Shown: positions 1 through 13,583, numbered from the stretch's first letter. The stretch: 64,000 nt of DNA from Megalopta genalis (GCF_051020955.1 NW_027476507.1:1-64000); one strand, 5' to 3'. Notes: generated by a model from the letters alone, not told the origin. Translations and numbers: made by a program.

Positions 1-112
1 AAATACTTGTGATATATATCATTTAGCTACAACAGCATGTGAAACGAACGAGTTAGCTTCAAATCCATGCAAAACAAATGGATTAGCTACAAATACTTGT
101 GATATATATCAT
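1..112. repeat. Partial monomer plus E unit (90 bp)
   Basis: The window opens inside a DIYH monomer (1-22), so the array continues to the left. Positions 23-112 are one 3-monomer E unit: an ATTACETNE monomer with 'acaacagcatgtg', a KTNG monomer and a DIYH monomer. The a-for-t change in 'acaacagc' is also found near 1,471 and 23,346 and marks related copies. Confidence 0.9.
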
Positions 113-1552
113 TTAGCTACAACTGCATGTGAAACGAACGAGTTAGCTTCAAATCCATGCGATTCACATGATTTAGCTTCAAACCAATGCGATGTAGAAG
201 GTTTAGCTTTAAATCCATGCGATACACAAGATTTAGCTTCAAATCAATGCGATGTAGTAGGTTCAGCTTCAAATCCATGCGACACATATGTTTTAGCTTC
301 AAATACTTGCGATATAAGTGATATAGCTTTAAATACTGTAGGAACAAACGAGGTAGCTTCAATTCCATGCGAGACACATGATTTAGCTTCAAATTAATTC
401 TATGTAGAAGGTTTGGCTTCAAATCCATACGAAACACATGATTTAGCTTCAAATCAATTCGAAGGACAAGGCTTAGATTCAAATCCATGCGAAACAAATG
501 ATTTAGCATCAAATGAATGCGAAGTAGAAGGCTTAGCTTCAAATCCATGCAAAACAAATGGTTTAGCTACAAATACTTGTGATATACATTATTAAGCTAC
601 AACTGCATGCGAAACGAACGAGTTGGCTTCAAATCCATGCGAAACACATGATTTAGCTGCAAATCAATGTGATGTAGAAGGCTTAGCTTCAAATCCATGC
701 GAAACAAATGATTTAGCTTCAAATGAATGCGAAGTAGAAGGCTTAGCTTCAAATCCATGCAAAACAAATGGTTTAGCTACAAATACTTGTGATATACATT
801 ATTAAGCTACAACTGCATGCGAAACGAACGAGTTAGCTTCGAATCCATGCGATTCACATGATTTAGCTTCAAACCAATGCGATGTAGAAGGTTTAGCTTC
901 AAATCCATGCGATACACAAGATTTAGCTTCACATCAATGCGATGTAGTAGGTTCAGCTTCAAATCCATGCGACACATATGTTTTAGATTCAAATACTTGC
1001 GATATAAGTGATATAGATTTAAATACTGTAGGAACAAACGAGGTAGCTTCAAATCCATGCGAGACACATGATTTAGCTTCAAATCAATTCGATGTAGAAG
1101 GTTTAGCATCAAATCCATACGAAACACATGATTTAGCTTCAAATCAATTCGAAGGACAAGGCTTAGATTCAAATCCATGCGAAACAAATGATTTAGCTTC
1201 AAATGAATGCGAAGTAGAAGGCTTAGCTTCAAATCCATGCAAAACAAATGGTTTAGCTACAAATACTTGTGATATACATTATTAATCAACAACTGCATGC
1301 GAAACACATGATTTCGCTGCAAATCAATGTGATGTAGAAGGCTTAGCTTCAAATCCATGCGAAACAAATGATTTAGCTTCAAATGAATGCGAAGTAGAGG
1401 GCTTAGCTTCAAATCCATGCAAAACAAATGGTTTAGCTACAAATACTTGTGATATATATCATTTAGCTACAACAGCATGTGAAACGAACGAGTTAGCTTC
1501 AAATCCATGCAAAACAAATGGATTAGCTACAAATACTTGTGATATATATCAT
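113..1552. repeat. 1,440-bp cassette A-B-A-Bs-E
   Basis: Units are A 113-592, B 593-802, A 803-1282, Bs 1283-1462 and E 1463-1552. The second A carries the marker variants 'ttcgaatcc', 'cttcacatcaatg' and 'ttagattcaaatac'. The Bs unit starts with the unusual 'attaatcaacaactgc' and fuses the unit-start monomer directly to an ETHD tail, so it lacks one monomer of a normal B. Positions 1-1282 match 7982-9263 with only a few substitutions. Confidence 0.9.
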
Positions 1553-3413
1553 TTAGCTACAACTGCATGTGAAACGAACGAGTTAGCTTCGAATCCATGC
1601 GATTCACATGATTTAGCTTCAAACCAATGCGATGTAGAAGGTTTAGCTTCAAATCCATGCGATACACAAGATTTAGCTTCAAATCAATGCGATGTAGTAG
1701 GTTCAGCTTCAAATCCATGCGACACATATGTTTTAGCTTCAAATACTTGCGATATATGTGATATAGCTTTAAATACTGTAGGAACAAACGAGGTAGCTTC
1801 AATTCCATGCGAGACACATGGTTTAGCTTCAAATCAATTCGAAGGACAAGGCTTAGATTCAAATTGATGCGAAACAAATGATTTAGCTTCAAATGAATGC
1901 GAAGTAGAAGGCTTAGCTTCAAATCCATGCAAAACAAATGGTTTAGCTACAAATACTTGTGATATACATTATTAAGCTACAACTGCATGCGAAACGAACG
2001 AGTTAGCTTCAAATCCATGCGATTCACATGATTTAGCTTCAAACCAATGCGATGTAGAAGGTTTAGCTTCAAATCCATGCGATACACAAGATTTAGCTTC
2101 AAATCAATGCGATGTAGTAGGTTCAGCTTCAAATCCATTGCGACACATATGTTTTAGCTTCAAATACTTGCGATATAAGTGATATAGCTTTAAATACTGT
2201 AGGAACAAACGAGGTAGCTTCAATTCCATGCGAGACACATGATTTAGCTTCAAATCAATTCGATGTAGAAGGTTTGGCTTCAAATCCAAACGAAACACAT
2301 GATTTAGCTTCAAATCAATTCGAAGGACAAGGCTTAGATTCAAATCCATGCGAAACAAATGATTTAGCTTCAAATGAATTCGAAGTAGAAGGCTTAGCTT
2401 CAAATCCATGCAAAACAAATGGTTTAGCTACAAATACTTGTGATATACATTATTAAGCTACAACTGCATGCGAAACGAACGAGTTAGCTTCAAATCCATG
2501 CGAAACACATGATTTCGCTGCAAATCAATGTGATGTAGAAGGCTTAGCTTCAAATCCATGCGATACAAATGATTTAGCTTCAAATGAATGCGAAGTAGAG
2601 GGCTTAGCTTCAAATCCATGCAAAACAAATGGATTAGCTACAAATACTTGTGATATATATCATTTAGCTACAACAGCATGCGAAACGAACGTGTTAGCTT
2701 CAAATCCATGCGATTCACATGATTTAGCTTGAAACCAATGCGATGTAGAAGGTTTAGCTTCAAATCCATGCGATACACAAGATTTACCTTCAAATCAATG
2801 CGATGTAGTAGGTTCAGCTTCAAATCCATGCGACACATATGTTTTAGCTTCAAATACTTGCGATATAAGTGATATAGCTTTAAATACTGTAGGAACAAAC
2901 GAGGTAGCTTCAATTCCATGCGAGACACCTGATTTAGCTTCAAATTAATTCGATGTAGAAGGTTTATCTTCAAATCCATACGAAACACATGATTTAGCTT
3001 CAAATCAATTCGAAGAACAAGGCTTAGATTCAAATCCATGCGAAACAAATGATTTAGCTTCAAATGAATGCGAAGTAGAAGGCTTAGCTTCAAATCCATG
3101 CAAAACAAATGGTTTAGCTACAAATACTTGTGATATACATTATTAAGCAACAACTGCATGCGAAACACATGATTTCGCTGCAAATCAATGTGATGTAGAA
3201 GGCTTAGCTTCAAATCCATGCGAAACAAATGATTTAGCTTCAAATGAATGCGAAGTAGAGGGCTTAGCTTCAAATCCATGCAAAACAAATGGTTTAGCTA
3301 CAAATACTTGTGATATATATCATTTAGCTACAACTGCATGTGAAACGAACGAGTTAGCTTCAAATCCATGCAAAACAAATGGATTAGCTACAAATACTTG
3401 TGATATATATCAT
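1553..3413. repeat. 1,861-bp cassette D-A-B-A-Bs-E with 1-bp insertion
   Basis: Units are D 1553-1972, A 1973-2453 (481 bp, extra T), B 2454-2663, A 2664-3143, Bs 3144-3323 and E 3324-3413. The D unit contains 'aaattgatgc', a two-base change giving TGA in the + decapeptide frame. The A unit at 2664 carries 'gcttgaaacc', 'gagacacctg' and 'tttatcttc', markers shared with 22678-23157. Confidence 0.9.
2138..2139. other. 1-bp insertion in a DTYV monomer (ccaTTgcgac)
   Basis: The monomer reads 'ccattgcgac' instead of 'ccatgcgac', shifting the repeat phase by one base from here to 20,410. The identical insertion occurs at 24,703-24,704 and 40,603-40,604, so the three copies probably descend from one event. 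Confidence 0.9.
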
Positions 3414-4793
3414 TTAGCTACAACTGCATGTGAAACGAACGAGTTAGCTTCAAATCCATGCGATTCACATGATTTAGCTTCAAACCAATGCGATGTAGAA
3501 GGTTTAGCTTTAAATCCATGCGATACACAAGATTTAGCTTCAAATCAATGCGATGTAGTAGGTTCAGCTTCAAATCCATGCGACACATATGTTTTAGCTT
3601 CAAATACTTGCGATATAAGTGATATAGCTTTAAATACTGTAGGAACAAACGAGGTAGCTTCAATTCCATGCGAGACACATGATTTAGCTTCAAATTAATT
3701 CTATGTAGAAGGTTTGGCTTCAAATCCATACGAAACACATGATTTAGCTTCAAATCAATTCGAAGGACAAGGCTTAGATTCAAATCCATGCGAAACAAAT
3801 GATTTAGCATCAAATGAATGCGAAGTAGAAGGCTTAGCTTCAAATCCATGCAAAACAAATGGTTTAGCTACAAATACTTGTGATATACATTATTAAGCTA
3901 CAACTGCATGCGAAACGAACGAGTTGGCTTCAAATCCATGCGAAACACATGATTTAGCTGCATATCAATGTGATGTGGAAGGCTTAGCTTCAAATCCATG
4001 CGAAACAAATGATTTAGCTTCAAATGAATGCGAAGTAGAAGGCTTAGCTTCAAATCCATGCAAAACAAATGGTTTAGCTACAAATACTTGTGATATACAT
4101 TATTAAGCTACAACTGCATGCGAAACGAACGAGTTAGCTTCGAATCCATGCGATTCACATGATTTAGCTTCAAACCAATGCGATGTAGAAGGTTTAGCTT
4201 CAAATCCATGCGATACACAAGATTTAGCTTCAAATCAATGCGATGTAGTAGGTTCAGCTTCAAATCCATGCGACACATATGTTTTAGCTTCAAATACTTG
4301 CGATATATGTGATATAGCTTTAAATACTGTAGGAACAAACGAGGTAGCTTCAATTCCATGCGAGACACATGGTTTAGCTTCAAATCAATTCGAAGAACAA
4401 GGCTTAGATTCAAATCCATGCGAAACAAATGATTTAGCTTCAAATGAATGCGAAGTAGAAGGCTTAGCTTCAAATCCATGCAAAACAAATGGTTTAGCTA
4501 CAAATACTTGTGATATACATTATTAAGCAACAACTGCATGCGAAACACATGATTTCGCTGCAAATCAATGTGATGTAGAAGGCTTAGCTTCAAATCCATG
4601 CGAAACAAATGATTTAGCTTCAAATGAATGCGAAGTAGAGGGCTTAGCTTCAAATCCATGCAAAACAAATGGTTTAGCTACAAATACTTGTGATATATAT
4701 CATTTAGCTACAACTGCATGTGAAACGAACGAGTTAGCTTCAAATCCATGCAAAACAAATGGATTAGCTACAAATACTTGTGATATATATCAT
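3414..4793. repeat. 1,380-bp cassette A-B-D-Bs-E
   Basis: Units are A 3414-3893, B 3894-4103, D 4104-4523, Bs 4524-4703 and E 4704-4793. A contains 'caaattaattctatg' (TAA where other copies have CAA) and 'ttggcttc'. B contains 'gctgcatatcaatg', also seen in the B units at 6714, 23908, 32069 and 47819. This D unit keeps 'aaatccatgc', whereas the D at 1553 has the TGA-making 'aaattgatgc'. Confidence 0.9.
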
Positions 4794-6233
4794 TTAGCTA
4801 CAACTGCATGTGAAACGAACGAGTTAGCTTCAAATCCATGCGATTCACATGATTTAGCTTCAAACCAATGCGATGTAGAAGGTTTAGCTTTAAATCCATG
4901 CGATACACAAGATTTAGCTTCAAATCAATGCGATGTAGTAGGTTCAGCTTCAAATCCATGCGACACATATGTTTTAGCTTCAAATACTTGCGATATAAGT
5001 GATATAGCTTTAAATACTGTAGGAACAAACGAGGTAGCTTCAATTCCATGCGAGACACATGATTTAGCTTCAAATTAATTCTATGTAGAAGGTTTGGCTT
5101 CAAATCCATACGAAACACATGATTTAGCTTCAAATCAATTCGAAGGACAAGGCTTAGATTCAAATCCATGCGAAACAAATGATTTAGCATCAAATGAATG
5201 CGAAGTAGAAGGCTTAGCTTCAAATCCATGCAAAACAAATGGTTTAGCTACAAATACTTGTGATATACATTATTAAGCTACAACTGCATGCGAAACGAAC
5301 GAGTTGGCTTCAAATCCATGCGAAACACATGATTTAGCTGCAAATCAATGTGATGTAGAAGACTTAGCTTCAAATCCATGCGAAACAAATGATTTAGCTT
5401 CAAATGAATGCGAAGTAGAAGGCTTAGCTTCAAATCCATGCAAAACAAATGGTTTAGCTACAAATACTTGTGATATACATTATTAAGCTACAACTGCATG
5501 CGAAACGAACGAGTTAGCTTCGAATCCATGCGATTCACATGATTTAGCTTCAAACCAATGCGATGTAGAAGGTTTAGCTTCAAATCCATGCGATACACAA
5601 GATTTAGCTTCACATCAATGCGATGTAGTAGGTTCAGCTTCAAATCCATGCGACACATATGTTTTAGCTTCAAATACTTGCGATATAAGTGATATAGCTT
5701 TAAATACTGTAGGAACAAACGAGGTAGCTTCAATTCCATGCGAGACACATGATTTAGCTTCAAATCAATTCGATGTAGAAGGTTTGGCTTCAAATCCATA
5801 CGAAACACTTGATTTAGCTTCAAATCAATTCGAAGGACAAGGCTTAGATTCAAATCCATGCGAAACAAATGATTTAGCTTCAAATGAATGCGAAGTAGAA
5901 GGCTTAGCTTCAAATCCATGCGAAACAAATGGTTTAGCTACAAATACTTGTGATATACATTATTAATCAACAACTGCATGCGAAACACATGATTTCGCTG
6001 CAAATCAATGTGATGTAGAAGGCTTAGCTTCAAATCCATGCGAAACAAATGATTTAGCTTCAAATGAATGCGAAGTAGAGGGCTTAGCTTCAAATCCATG
6101 CAAAACATATGGTTTAGCTACAAATACTTGTGATATACATTATTAAGCTACAACTGCATGTGAAACGAACGAGTTAGCTTCAAATCCATGCAAAACAAAT
6201 GGATTAGCTACAAATACTTGTGATATATATCAT
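4794..6233. repeat. 1,440-bp cassette A-B-A-Bs-E
   Basis: Units are A 4794-5273, B 5274-5483, A 5484-5963, Bs 5964-6143 and E 6144-6233. The second A mixes 'cttcacatcaatg' with an otherwise typical A sequence, and has 'gcgaaacaaatgg' in its KTNG monomer in place of 'gcaaaacaaatgg'. The Bs unit again begins 'attaatcaac' as at 1283, and ends with a TAA-type DIHY monomer instead of DIYH. Confidence 0.88.
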
Positions 6234-8093
6234 TTAGCTACAACTGCATGTGAAACGAACGAGTTAGCTTCAAATCCATGCGATTCACATGATTTAGCTT
6301 CAAACCAATGCGATGTAGAAGGTTTAGCTTTAAATCCATGCGATACACAAGATTTAGCTTCAAATCAATGCGATGTAGTAGGTTCAGCTTCAAATCCATG
6401 CGACACATATGTTTTAGCTTCAAATACTTGCGATATAAGTGATATAGCTTTAAATACTGTAGGAACAAACGAGGTAGCTTCAATTCCATGCGAGACACAT
6501 GATTTAGCTTCAAATCAATTCGATGTAGAAGGTTTGGCTTCAAATCCATACGAAACACATGATTTAGCTTCAAATCAATTCGAAGGACAAGGCTTAGATT
6601 CAAATCCATGCGAAACAAATGATTTAGCATCAAATGAATGCGAAGTAGAAGGCTTAGCTTCAAATCCATGCAAAACAAATGGTTTAGCTACAAATACTTG
6701 TGATATACATTATTAAGCTACAACTGCATGCGAAACGAACGAGTTGGCTTCAAATCCATGCGAAACACATGATTTAGCTGCATATCAATGTGATGTAGAA
6801 GGCTTAGCTTCAAATCCATGCGAAACAAATGATTTAGCTTCAAATGAATGCGAAGTAGAAGGCTTAGCTTCAAATCCATGCAAAACAAATGGTTTAGCTA
6901 CAAATACTTGTGATATACATTATTAAGCTACAACTGCATGCGAAACGAACGAGTTAGCTTCGAATCCATGCGATTCACATGATTTAGCTTCAAACCAATG
7001 CGATGTAGAAGGTTTAGCTTCAAATCCATGCGATACACAAGATTTAGCTTCAAATCAATGCGATGTAGTAGGTTCAGCTTCAAATCCATGCGACACATAT
7101 GTTTTAGCTTCAAATACTTGCGATATATGTGATATAGCTTTAAATACTGTAGGAACAAACGAGGTAGCTTCAATTCCATGCGAGACACATGGTTTAGCTT
7201 CAAATCAATTCGAAGGACAAGGCTTAGCTTCAAATCCATGCGAAACAAATGATTTAGCTTCAAATGAATGCGAAGTAGAAGGCTTAGCTTCAAATCCATG
7301 CAAAACAAATGGTTTAGCTACAAATACTTGTGATATATATCATTTAGCTACAACAGCATGCGAAACGAACGAGTTAGCTTCAAATCCATGCGATTCACAT
7401 GATTTAGCTTGAAACCAATGCGATGTAGAAGGTTTAGCTTCAAATCCATGCGATACACAAGATTTAGCTTCAAATCAATGCGATGTAGTAGGTTCAGCTT
7501 CAAATCCATGCGACACATATGTTTTAGCTTCAAATACTTGCGATATAAGTGATATAGCTTTAAATACTGTAGGAACAAACGAGGTAGCTTCAATTCCATG
7601 CGAGACACCTGATTTAGCTTCAAATTAATTCGATGTAGAAGGTTTAGCTTCAAATCCATACGAAACACATGATTTAGCTTCAAATCAATTCGAAGAACAA
7701 GGCTTAGATTCAAATCCATGCGAAACAAATGATTTAGCTTCAAATGAATGCGAAGTAGAAGGCTTAGCTTCAAATCCATGCAAAACAAATGGTTTAGCTA
7801 CAAATACTTGTGATATACATTATTAAGCAACAACTGCATGCGAAACACATGATTTCGCTGCAAATCAATGTGATAAAGAAGGCTTAGCTTCAAATCCATG
7901 CGAAACAAATGATTTAGCTTCAAATGAATGCGAAGTAGAGGGCTTAGCTTCAAATCCATGCAAAACAAATGGTTTAGCTACAAATACTTGTGATATATAT
8001 CATTTAGCTACAACTGCATGTGAAACGAACGAGTTAGCTTCAAATCCATGCAAAACAAATGGATTAGCTACAAATACTTGTGATATATATCAT
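6234..8093. repeat. 1,860-bp cassette A-B-D-A-Bs-E
   Basis: Units are A 6234-6713, B 6714-6923, D 6924-7343, A 7344-7823, Bs 7824-8003 and E 8004-8093. The D unit has 'ggcttagcttcaaatccatgc' context where most copies have 'ggcttagattc'; the D at 22258 shares this change (offset 15,334). The Bs has a private 'gataaagaagg' substitution near 7,873. Confidence 0.88.
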
Positions 8094-9263
8094 TTAGCTA
8101 CAACTGCATGTGAAACGAACGAGTTAGCTTCAAATCCATGCGATTCACATGATTTAGCTTCAAACCAATGCGATGTAGAAGGTTTAGCTTTAAATCCATG
8201 CGATACACAAGATTTAGCTTCAAATCAATGCGATGTAGTAGGTTCAGCTTCAAATCCATGCGACACATATGTTTTAGCTTCAAATACTTGCGATATAAGT
8301 GATATAGCTTTAAATACTGTAGGAACAAACGAGGTAGCTTCAATTCCATGCGAGACACATGATTTAGCTTCAAATTAATTCTATGTAGAAGGTTTGGCTT
8401 CAAATCCATACGAAACACATGATTTAGCTTCAAATCAATTCGAAGGACAAGGCTTAGATTCAAATCCATGCGAAACAAATGATTTAGCATCAAATGAATG
8501 CGAAGTAGAAGGCTTAGCTTCAAATCCATGCAAAACAAATGGTTTAGCTACAAATACTTGTGATATACATTATTAAGCTACAACTGCATGCGAAACGAAC
8601 GAGTTGGCTTCAAATCCATGCGAAACACATGATTTAGCTGCAAATCAATGTGATGTAGAAGGCTTAGCTTCAAATCCATGCGAAACAAATGATTTAGCTT
8701 CAAATGAATGCGAAGTAGAAGGCTTAGCTTCAAATCCATGCAAAACAAATGGTTTAGCTACAAATACTTGTGATATACATTATTAAGCTACAACTGCATG
8801 CGAAACGAACGAGTTAGCTTCGAATCCATGCGATTCACATGATTTAGCTTCAAACCAATGCGATGTAGAAGGTTTAGCTTCAAATCCATGCGATACACAA
8901 GATTTAGCTTCACATCAATGCGATGTAGTAGGTTCAGCTTCAAATCCATGCGACACATATGTTTTAGATTCAAATACTTGCGATATAAGTGATATAGATT
9001 TAAATACTGTAGGAACAAACGAGGTAGCTTCAAATCCATGCGAGACACATGATTTAGCTTCAAATCAATTCGATGTAGAAGGTTTAGCATCAAATCCATA
9101 CGAAACACATGATTTAGCTTCAAATCAATTCGAAGGACAAGGCTTAGATTCAAATCCATGCGAAACAAATGATTTAGCATCAAATGAATGCGAAGTAGAA
9201 GGCTTAGCTTCAAATCCATGCAAAACAAATGGTTTAGCTACAAATACTTGTGATATACATTAT
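8094..9263. repeat. Truncated cassette A-B-A, copy of 113-1282
   Basis: Units are A 8094-8573, B 8574-8783 and A 8784-9263. They match 113-1282 at a constant offset of 7,981 (7,980 plus the 1-bp insertion at 2,138), sharing 'ttcgaatcc', 'cttcacatc' and 'ttagattc'. The match stops at 9,263, where a hybrid A follows in place of the Bs-E end. Confidence 0.9.
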
Positions 9264-9743
9264 TAAGCTACAACTGCATGCGAAACGAACGAGTTGGCTT
9301 CAAATCCATGCGAAACACATGATTTAGCTGCAAATCAATGTGATGTAGAAGGCTTAGCTTCAAATCCATGCGAAACAAATGATTTAGCTTCAAATGAATG
9401 CGATGTAGTAGGTTCAGCTTCAAATCCATGCGACACATATGTTTTAGCTTCAAATACTTGCGATATATGTGATATAGATTTAAATAATGTGGGAACAAAC
9501 GAGGTAGCTTCAAATCCATGCGAGACACATGATTTAGCTTCAAATCAATTCGATGTAGAAGGTTTAGCATCAAATCCATACGAAACACATGATTTAGCTT
9601 CAAATCAATTCGAAGAACAAGGCTTAGATTCAAATCCATGCGAAACAAATGATTTAGCTTCAAATGAATGCGAAGTAGAGGGCTTAGCTTCAAATCCATG
9701 CAAAACAAATGGTTTAGCTACAAATACTTGTGATATATATCAT
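9264..9743. repeat. Hybrid 480-bp unit (B front, A back)
   Basis: The first monomers (ETHD, 'gctgcaaatcaatgtgatg', ETND, then 'aaatgaatgcga') are those of a B unit. Inside the fifth monomer the sequence switches to 'tgtagtaggt' and continues as an A unit. It also carries 'taaataatgtggg', shared with 27,157-27,168 and 42,847-42,858. A switch inside a monomer that preserves the 30-bp register is what an unequal exchange between a B and an A unit would leave. Confidence 0.85.
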
Positions 9744-10226
9744 TTAGCTACAACTGCATGCGAAACGAACGAGTTAGCTTCAAATCCATGCGATTCACAT
9801 GATTTAGCTTCAAACCAATGCGATGTAGAAGGTTTAGCTTCAAATCCATGCGATACACAAGATTTAGCTTCAAATCAATGCGATGTAGTAGGTTCAGCTT
9901 CAAATCCATGCGACACATATGTTTTAGCTTCAAATACTTGCGATATAAGTGATATAGCTTTAAATACTGTAGGAACAAACGAGGTAGCTTCAAATCCATG
10001 CGAGACACATGATTTAGCTTCAAATCAATTCGATGTAGAAGGTTTAGCATCAAATCCATACGAAACACATGATTTAGCTTCAAATCAATTCGAAGGACAA
10101 GGCTTAGATTCAAATCCATGCGAAACAAATGATTTAGCTTCAAATGAATGCGAAGTAGAAGGCTTAGCTTCAAATCCATGCAAAACAAATGGTTTAGCTA
10201 CAAATACTTGTGATATACATTATTAA
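9267..10226 (+). other. Long stop-free stretch of the + decapeptide frame (not called CDS)
   Basis: This is one of the longest stop-free + frame runs, at 960 nt including the final TAA. It exists because the unit junction at 9,741-9,746 is the DIYH/TTA type instead of DIHY/TAA. It reads as decapeptides of the form LASN(P/Q)C plus four residues, with one Cys per decapeptide in most. There is no in-frame ATG; only a TTG at 9,294 could start it. No signal peptide, non-repeat domain or promoter is visible. I regard it as a by-product of a 30-bp period, though a relic of a repeat protein cannot be excluded. Confidence 0.2.
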
Positions 10227-11393
10227 GCTACAACTGCATGTGAAACGAACGAGTTAGCTTCAAATCCATGCGATTCACATGATTTAGCTTCAAACCAATG
10301 CGATGTAGAAGGTTTAGCTTCAAATCCATGCGATACACAAGATTTAGCTTCAAATCAATGCGATGTAGTAGGTTCAGCTTCAAATCCATGCGACACATAT
10401 GTTTTAGCTTCAAATACTTGCGATATAAGTGATATAGATTTAAATACTGTAGGAACAAACGAGGTAGCTTCAAATCCATGCGAGACACATGATTTAGCTT
10501 CAAATCAATTCGATGTAGAAGGTTTAGCATCAAATCCATACGAAACACATGATTTAGCTTCAAATCAATTCGAAGGACAAGGCTTAGATTCAAATCCATG
10601 CGAAACAAATGATTTAGCTTCAAATGAATGCGAAGTAGAAGGCTTAGCTTCAAATCCATGCAAAACAAATGGATTAGCTACAAATACTTGTGATATATAT
10701 CATTTAGCTACAACTGCATGCGAAACGAACGAGTTAGCTTCAAATCCATGCGATTCACATGATTTAGCTGCAAATCAATGTGATGTAGAAGGTTTAGCTT
10801 CAAATCCATGCGATACACAAGATTTAGCTTCAAATCAATGCGATGTAGTAGGTTCAGCTTCAAATCCATGCGTCACATATGTTTTAGCTTCAAATACTTG
10901 CGATATAAGTGATATAGCTTTAAATACTGTAAGAACAAACGAGGTAGCTTCAATTCCATGCGAGACACATGATTTAGCTCCAAATTAATTCGATGTAGAA
11001 GGTTTGGCTTCAAATCCATACGAAACACATGATTTAGCTTCAAATCAATTCGAAGGACAAGGCTTAGATTCAAATCCATGCGAAACAAATGATTTAGCTT
11101 CAAATGAATGCGAAGTAGAAGGCTTAGCTTCAAATCCATGCAAAACAAATGGTTTAGCTACAAATACTTGTGATATATATTATTAAGCTACAACTGCATG
11201 CGAAACGAACAAGTTAGCTTCAAATCCATGCGAAACACATGATTTAGCTGCAAATCAATGTGATGTAGAAGGCTTAGCTTCAAATCCATGCGAAACAAAT
11301 GATTTAGCTTCAAATGAATGCGAAGTAGAAGGCTTAGCTTCAAATCCATGCAAAACAAATGGTTTAGCTACAAATACTTGTGATATATATCAT
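9744..11393. repeat. 1,650-bp block A-A-A-B
   Basis: Units are A 9744-10223, A 10224-10703, A 10704-11183 and B 11184-11393. The third A carries 'ccatgcgtcacat', 'ctgtaagaac' and 'gctccaaattaattc'; its end monomer is 'gatatatattattaa', intermediate between the DIYH and DIHY types. The B starts with 'gaacaagtt'. The same block recurs at 27629-29278 (offset 17,885) and 43319-44968. Confidence 0.9.
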
Positions 11394-12713
11394 TTAGCTA
11401 CAACTGCATGTGAAACGAACGAGTTAGCTTCAAATCCATGCGATTCACATGATTTAGCTTCAAACCAATGCGATGTAGAAGGTTTAGCTTCAAATCCATG
11501 CGATACACAAGATTTAGCTTCAAATCAATGCGATGTAGTAGGTTCAGCTTCAAATCCATGCGACACATATGTTTTAGCTTCAAATACTTGCGATATAAGT
11601 GATATAGCTTTAAATACTGTAGGAACAAACGAGGTAGCTTCAATTCCATGCGAGACACATGATTTAGCTTCAAATCAATTCGATGTAGACGGTTTAGCTT
11701 CAAATCCATACGAAACACATGATTTAGCTTCAAATCAATTCGAAGGACATGGCTTAGATTCAAATCCATGCGAAACAAATGACTTAGCTTCAAATGAATG
11801 CGATGTAGAAGGCTTAGCTTCAAATCCACGCAAAACAAATGGTTTAGCTACAAATACTTGTGATATACATTATTAAGCTACAACTGCATGCGAAACGAAC
11901 GAGTTAGCTTCAAATCCATGCGATTCACATGATTTAGCTTCAAACCAATGCGATGTAGAAGGTTTAGCTTCAAATCCATGCGATACACAAGATTTAGCTT
12001 CACATCAATGCGATGTAGTAGGTTCAGCTTCAAATCCATGCGACACATATGTTTTAGATTCAAATACTTGCGATATAAGTGATATAGATTTAAATACTGT
12101 AGGAACAAACGAGGTAGCTTCAAATCCATGCGAGACACATGATTTAGCTTCAAATCAATTCGATGTAGAAGGTTTAGCATCAAATCCATACGAAACACAT
12201 GATTTAGCTTCAAATCAATTCGAAGGACAAGGCTTAGATTCAAATCCATGCGAAACAAATGATTTAGCTTCAAATGAATGCGAAGTAGAAGGCTTAGCTT
12301 CAAATCCATGCAAAACAAATGGTTTAGCTACAAATACTTGTGATATACATTATTAAGCTACAACTGCATGCGAAACGAACGACTTAGCTTCAAATCCATG
12401 CGATACACAAGATTTAGCTTCAAATCAATGCGATGTAGTAGGTTCAGCTTCAAATCCATGCGACACATATGTTTTAGCTTCAAATACTTGCGATATATGT
12501 GATATAGCTTTAAATACTCTAGGAACAAACGAGGTAGCTTCAATTCCATACGAGACACATGGTTTAGCTTCAAATCAATTCGAAGGACAAGGCTTAGATT
12601 CAAATTGATGCGAAACAAATGATTTAGCTTCAAATGAATGCGAAGTAGAAGGCTTAGCTTCAAATCCATGCAAAACAAATGGTTTAGCTACAAATACTTG
12701 TGATATACATTAT
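11394..12713. repeat. Units A-A-C
   Basis: Units are A 11394-11873, A 11874-12353 and C 12354-12713. The first A carries 'gaaggacatgg', 'gcgatgtagaaggc' and 'aaatccacgcaaaac', the marker set of a distinct A subtype seen also near 13,500, 26,800, 31,500, 42,500, 51,000 and 54,800. The C unit starts 'gaacgactt' and lacks the DSHD, DVEG, FDVEG and YETHD monomers of A. Confidence 0.88.
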
Positions 12714-13583
12714 TAAGCTACAACTGCATGCGAAACGAACGACTTAGCTTCAAATCCATGCGATACACAAGATTTAGCTTCAAATCAATGCGATGTAGTA
12801 GGTTCAGCTTCAAATCCATGCGACACATATGTTTTAGCTTCAAATACTTGCGATATATGTGATATAGCATTAAATACTGTAGGAACAAACGAGGTAGCTT
12901 CAATTCCATGCGAGACACATGATTTAGATTCAAATACTTGCGATATAAGTGATATAGATTTAAATACTGTAGGAACAAACGAGGTAGCTTCAAATCCATG
13001 CGAGACACATGATTTAGCTTCAAACCAATGCGATGTAGAAGGTTTAGCTTCAAATCCATTCGATTCACAAGATTTAGCTTCAAATCAATGCGATGTAGTA
13101 GGTTCAGCTTCAAATCCATGCGACACATATGTTTTAGCTTCAAATACTTGCGATATAAGTGATATAGCTTTAAATACTGTAGGAACAAACGAAGTAGCTT
13201 CAATTCCATGCGAGACACATGATTTAGATTCAAATACTTGCGATATAAGTGATATAGATTTAAATACTGTAGGAACAAACGAGGTAGCTTCAAATCCATG
13301 CGAGACACATGATTTAGCTTCAAATCAATTCGATGTAGAAGGTTTAGCGTCAAATCCATACGAAACACATGATTTAGCTTCAAATCAATTCGATGTAGAA
13401 GGTTTAGCTTCAAATCCATACGAAACACATGATTTAGCTTCAAATCAATTCGAAGGACATGGCTTAGATTCAAATCCATGCGAAACAAATGATTTAGCTT
13501 CAAATGAATGCGATGTAGAAGGCTTAGCTTCAAATCCACGCAAAACAAATGGTTTAGCTACAAATACTTGTGATATACATTAT
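12714..13583. repeat. 870-bp expanded unit with internal duplications
   Basis: This unit has 29 monomers, the largest seen. It starts like a C unit, then the run from DTQD through DVVG, DTYV, DISD and GTNE to ETHD occurs twice, each time followed by an extra 'ttagattcaaatac' monomer with its GTNE and ETHD neighbours. A FDVEG-YETHD pair is also duplicated near 13,319-13,438. The end matches the 'ccacgcaaaac' A subtype. It is stop-free in both the + decapeptide frame and the - frame (276 codons from the first ATG), purely because no 'gctaca' or TAA monomer lies inside it. Confidence 0.88.
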
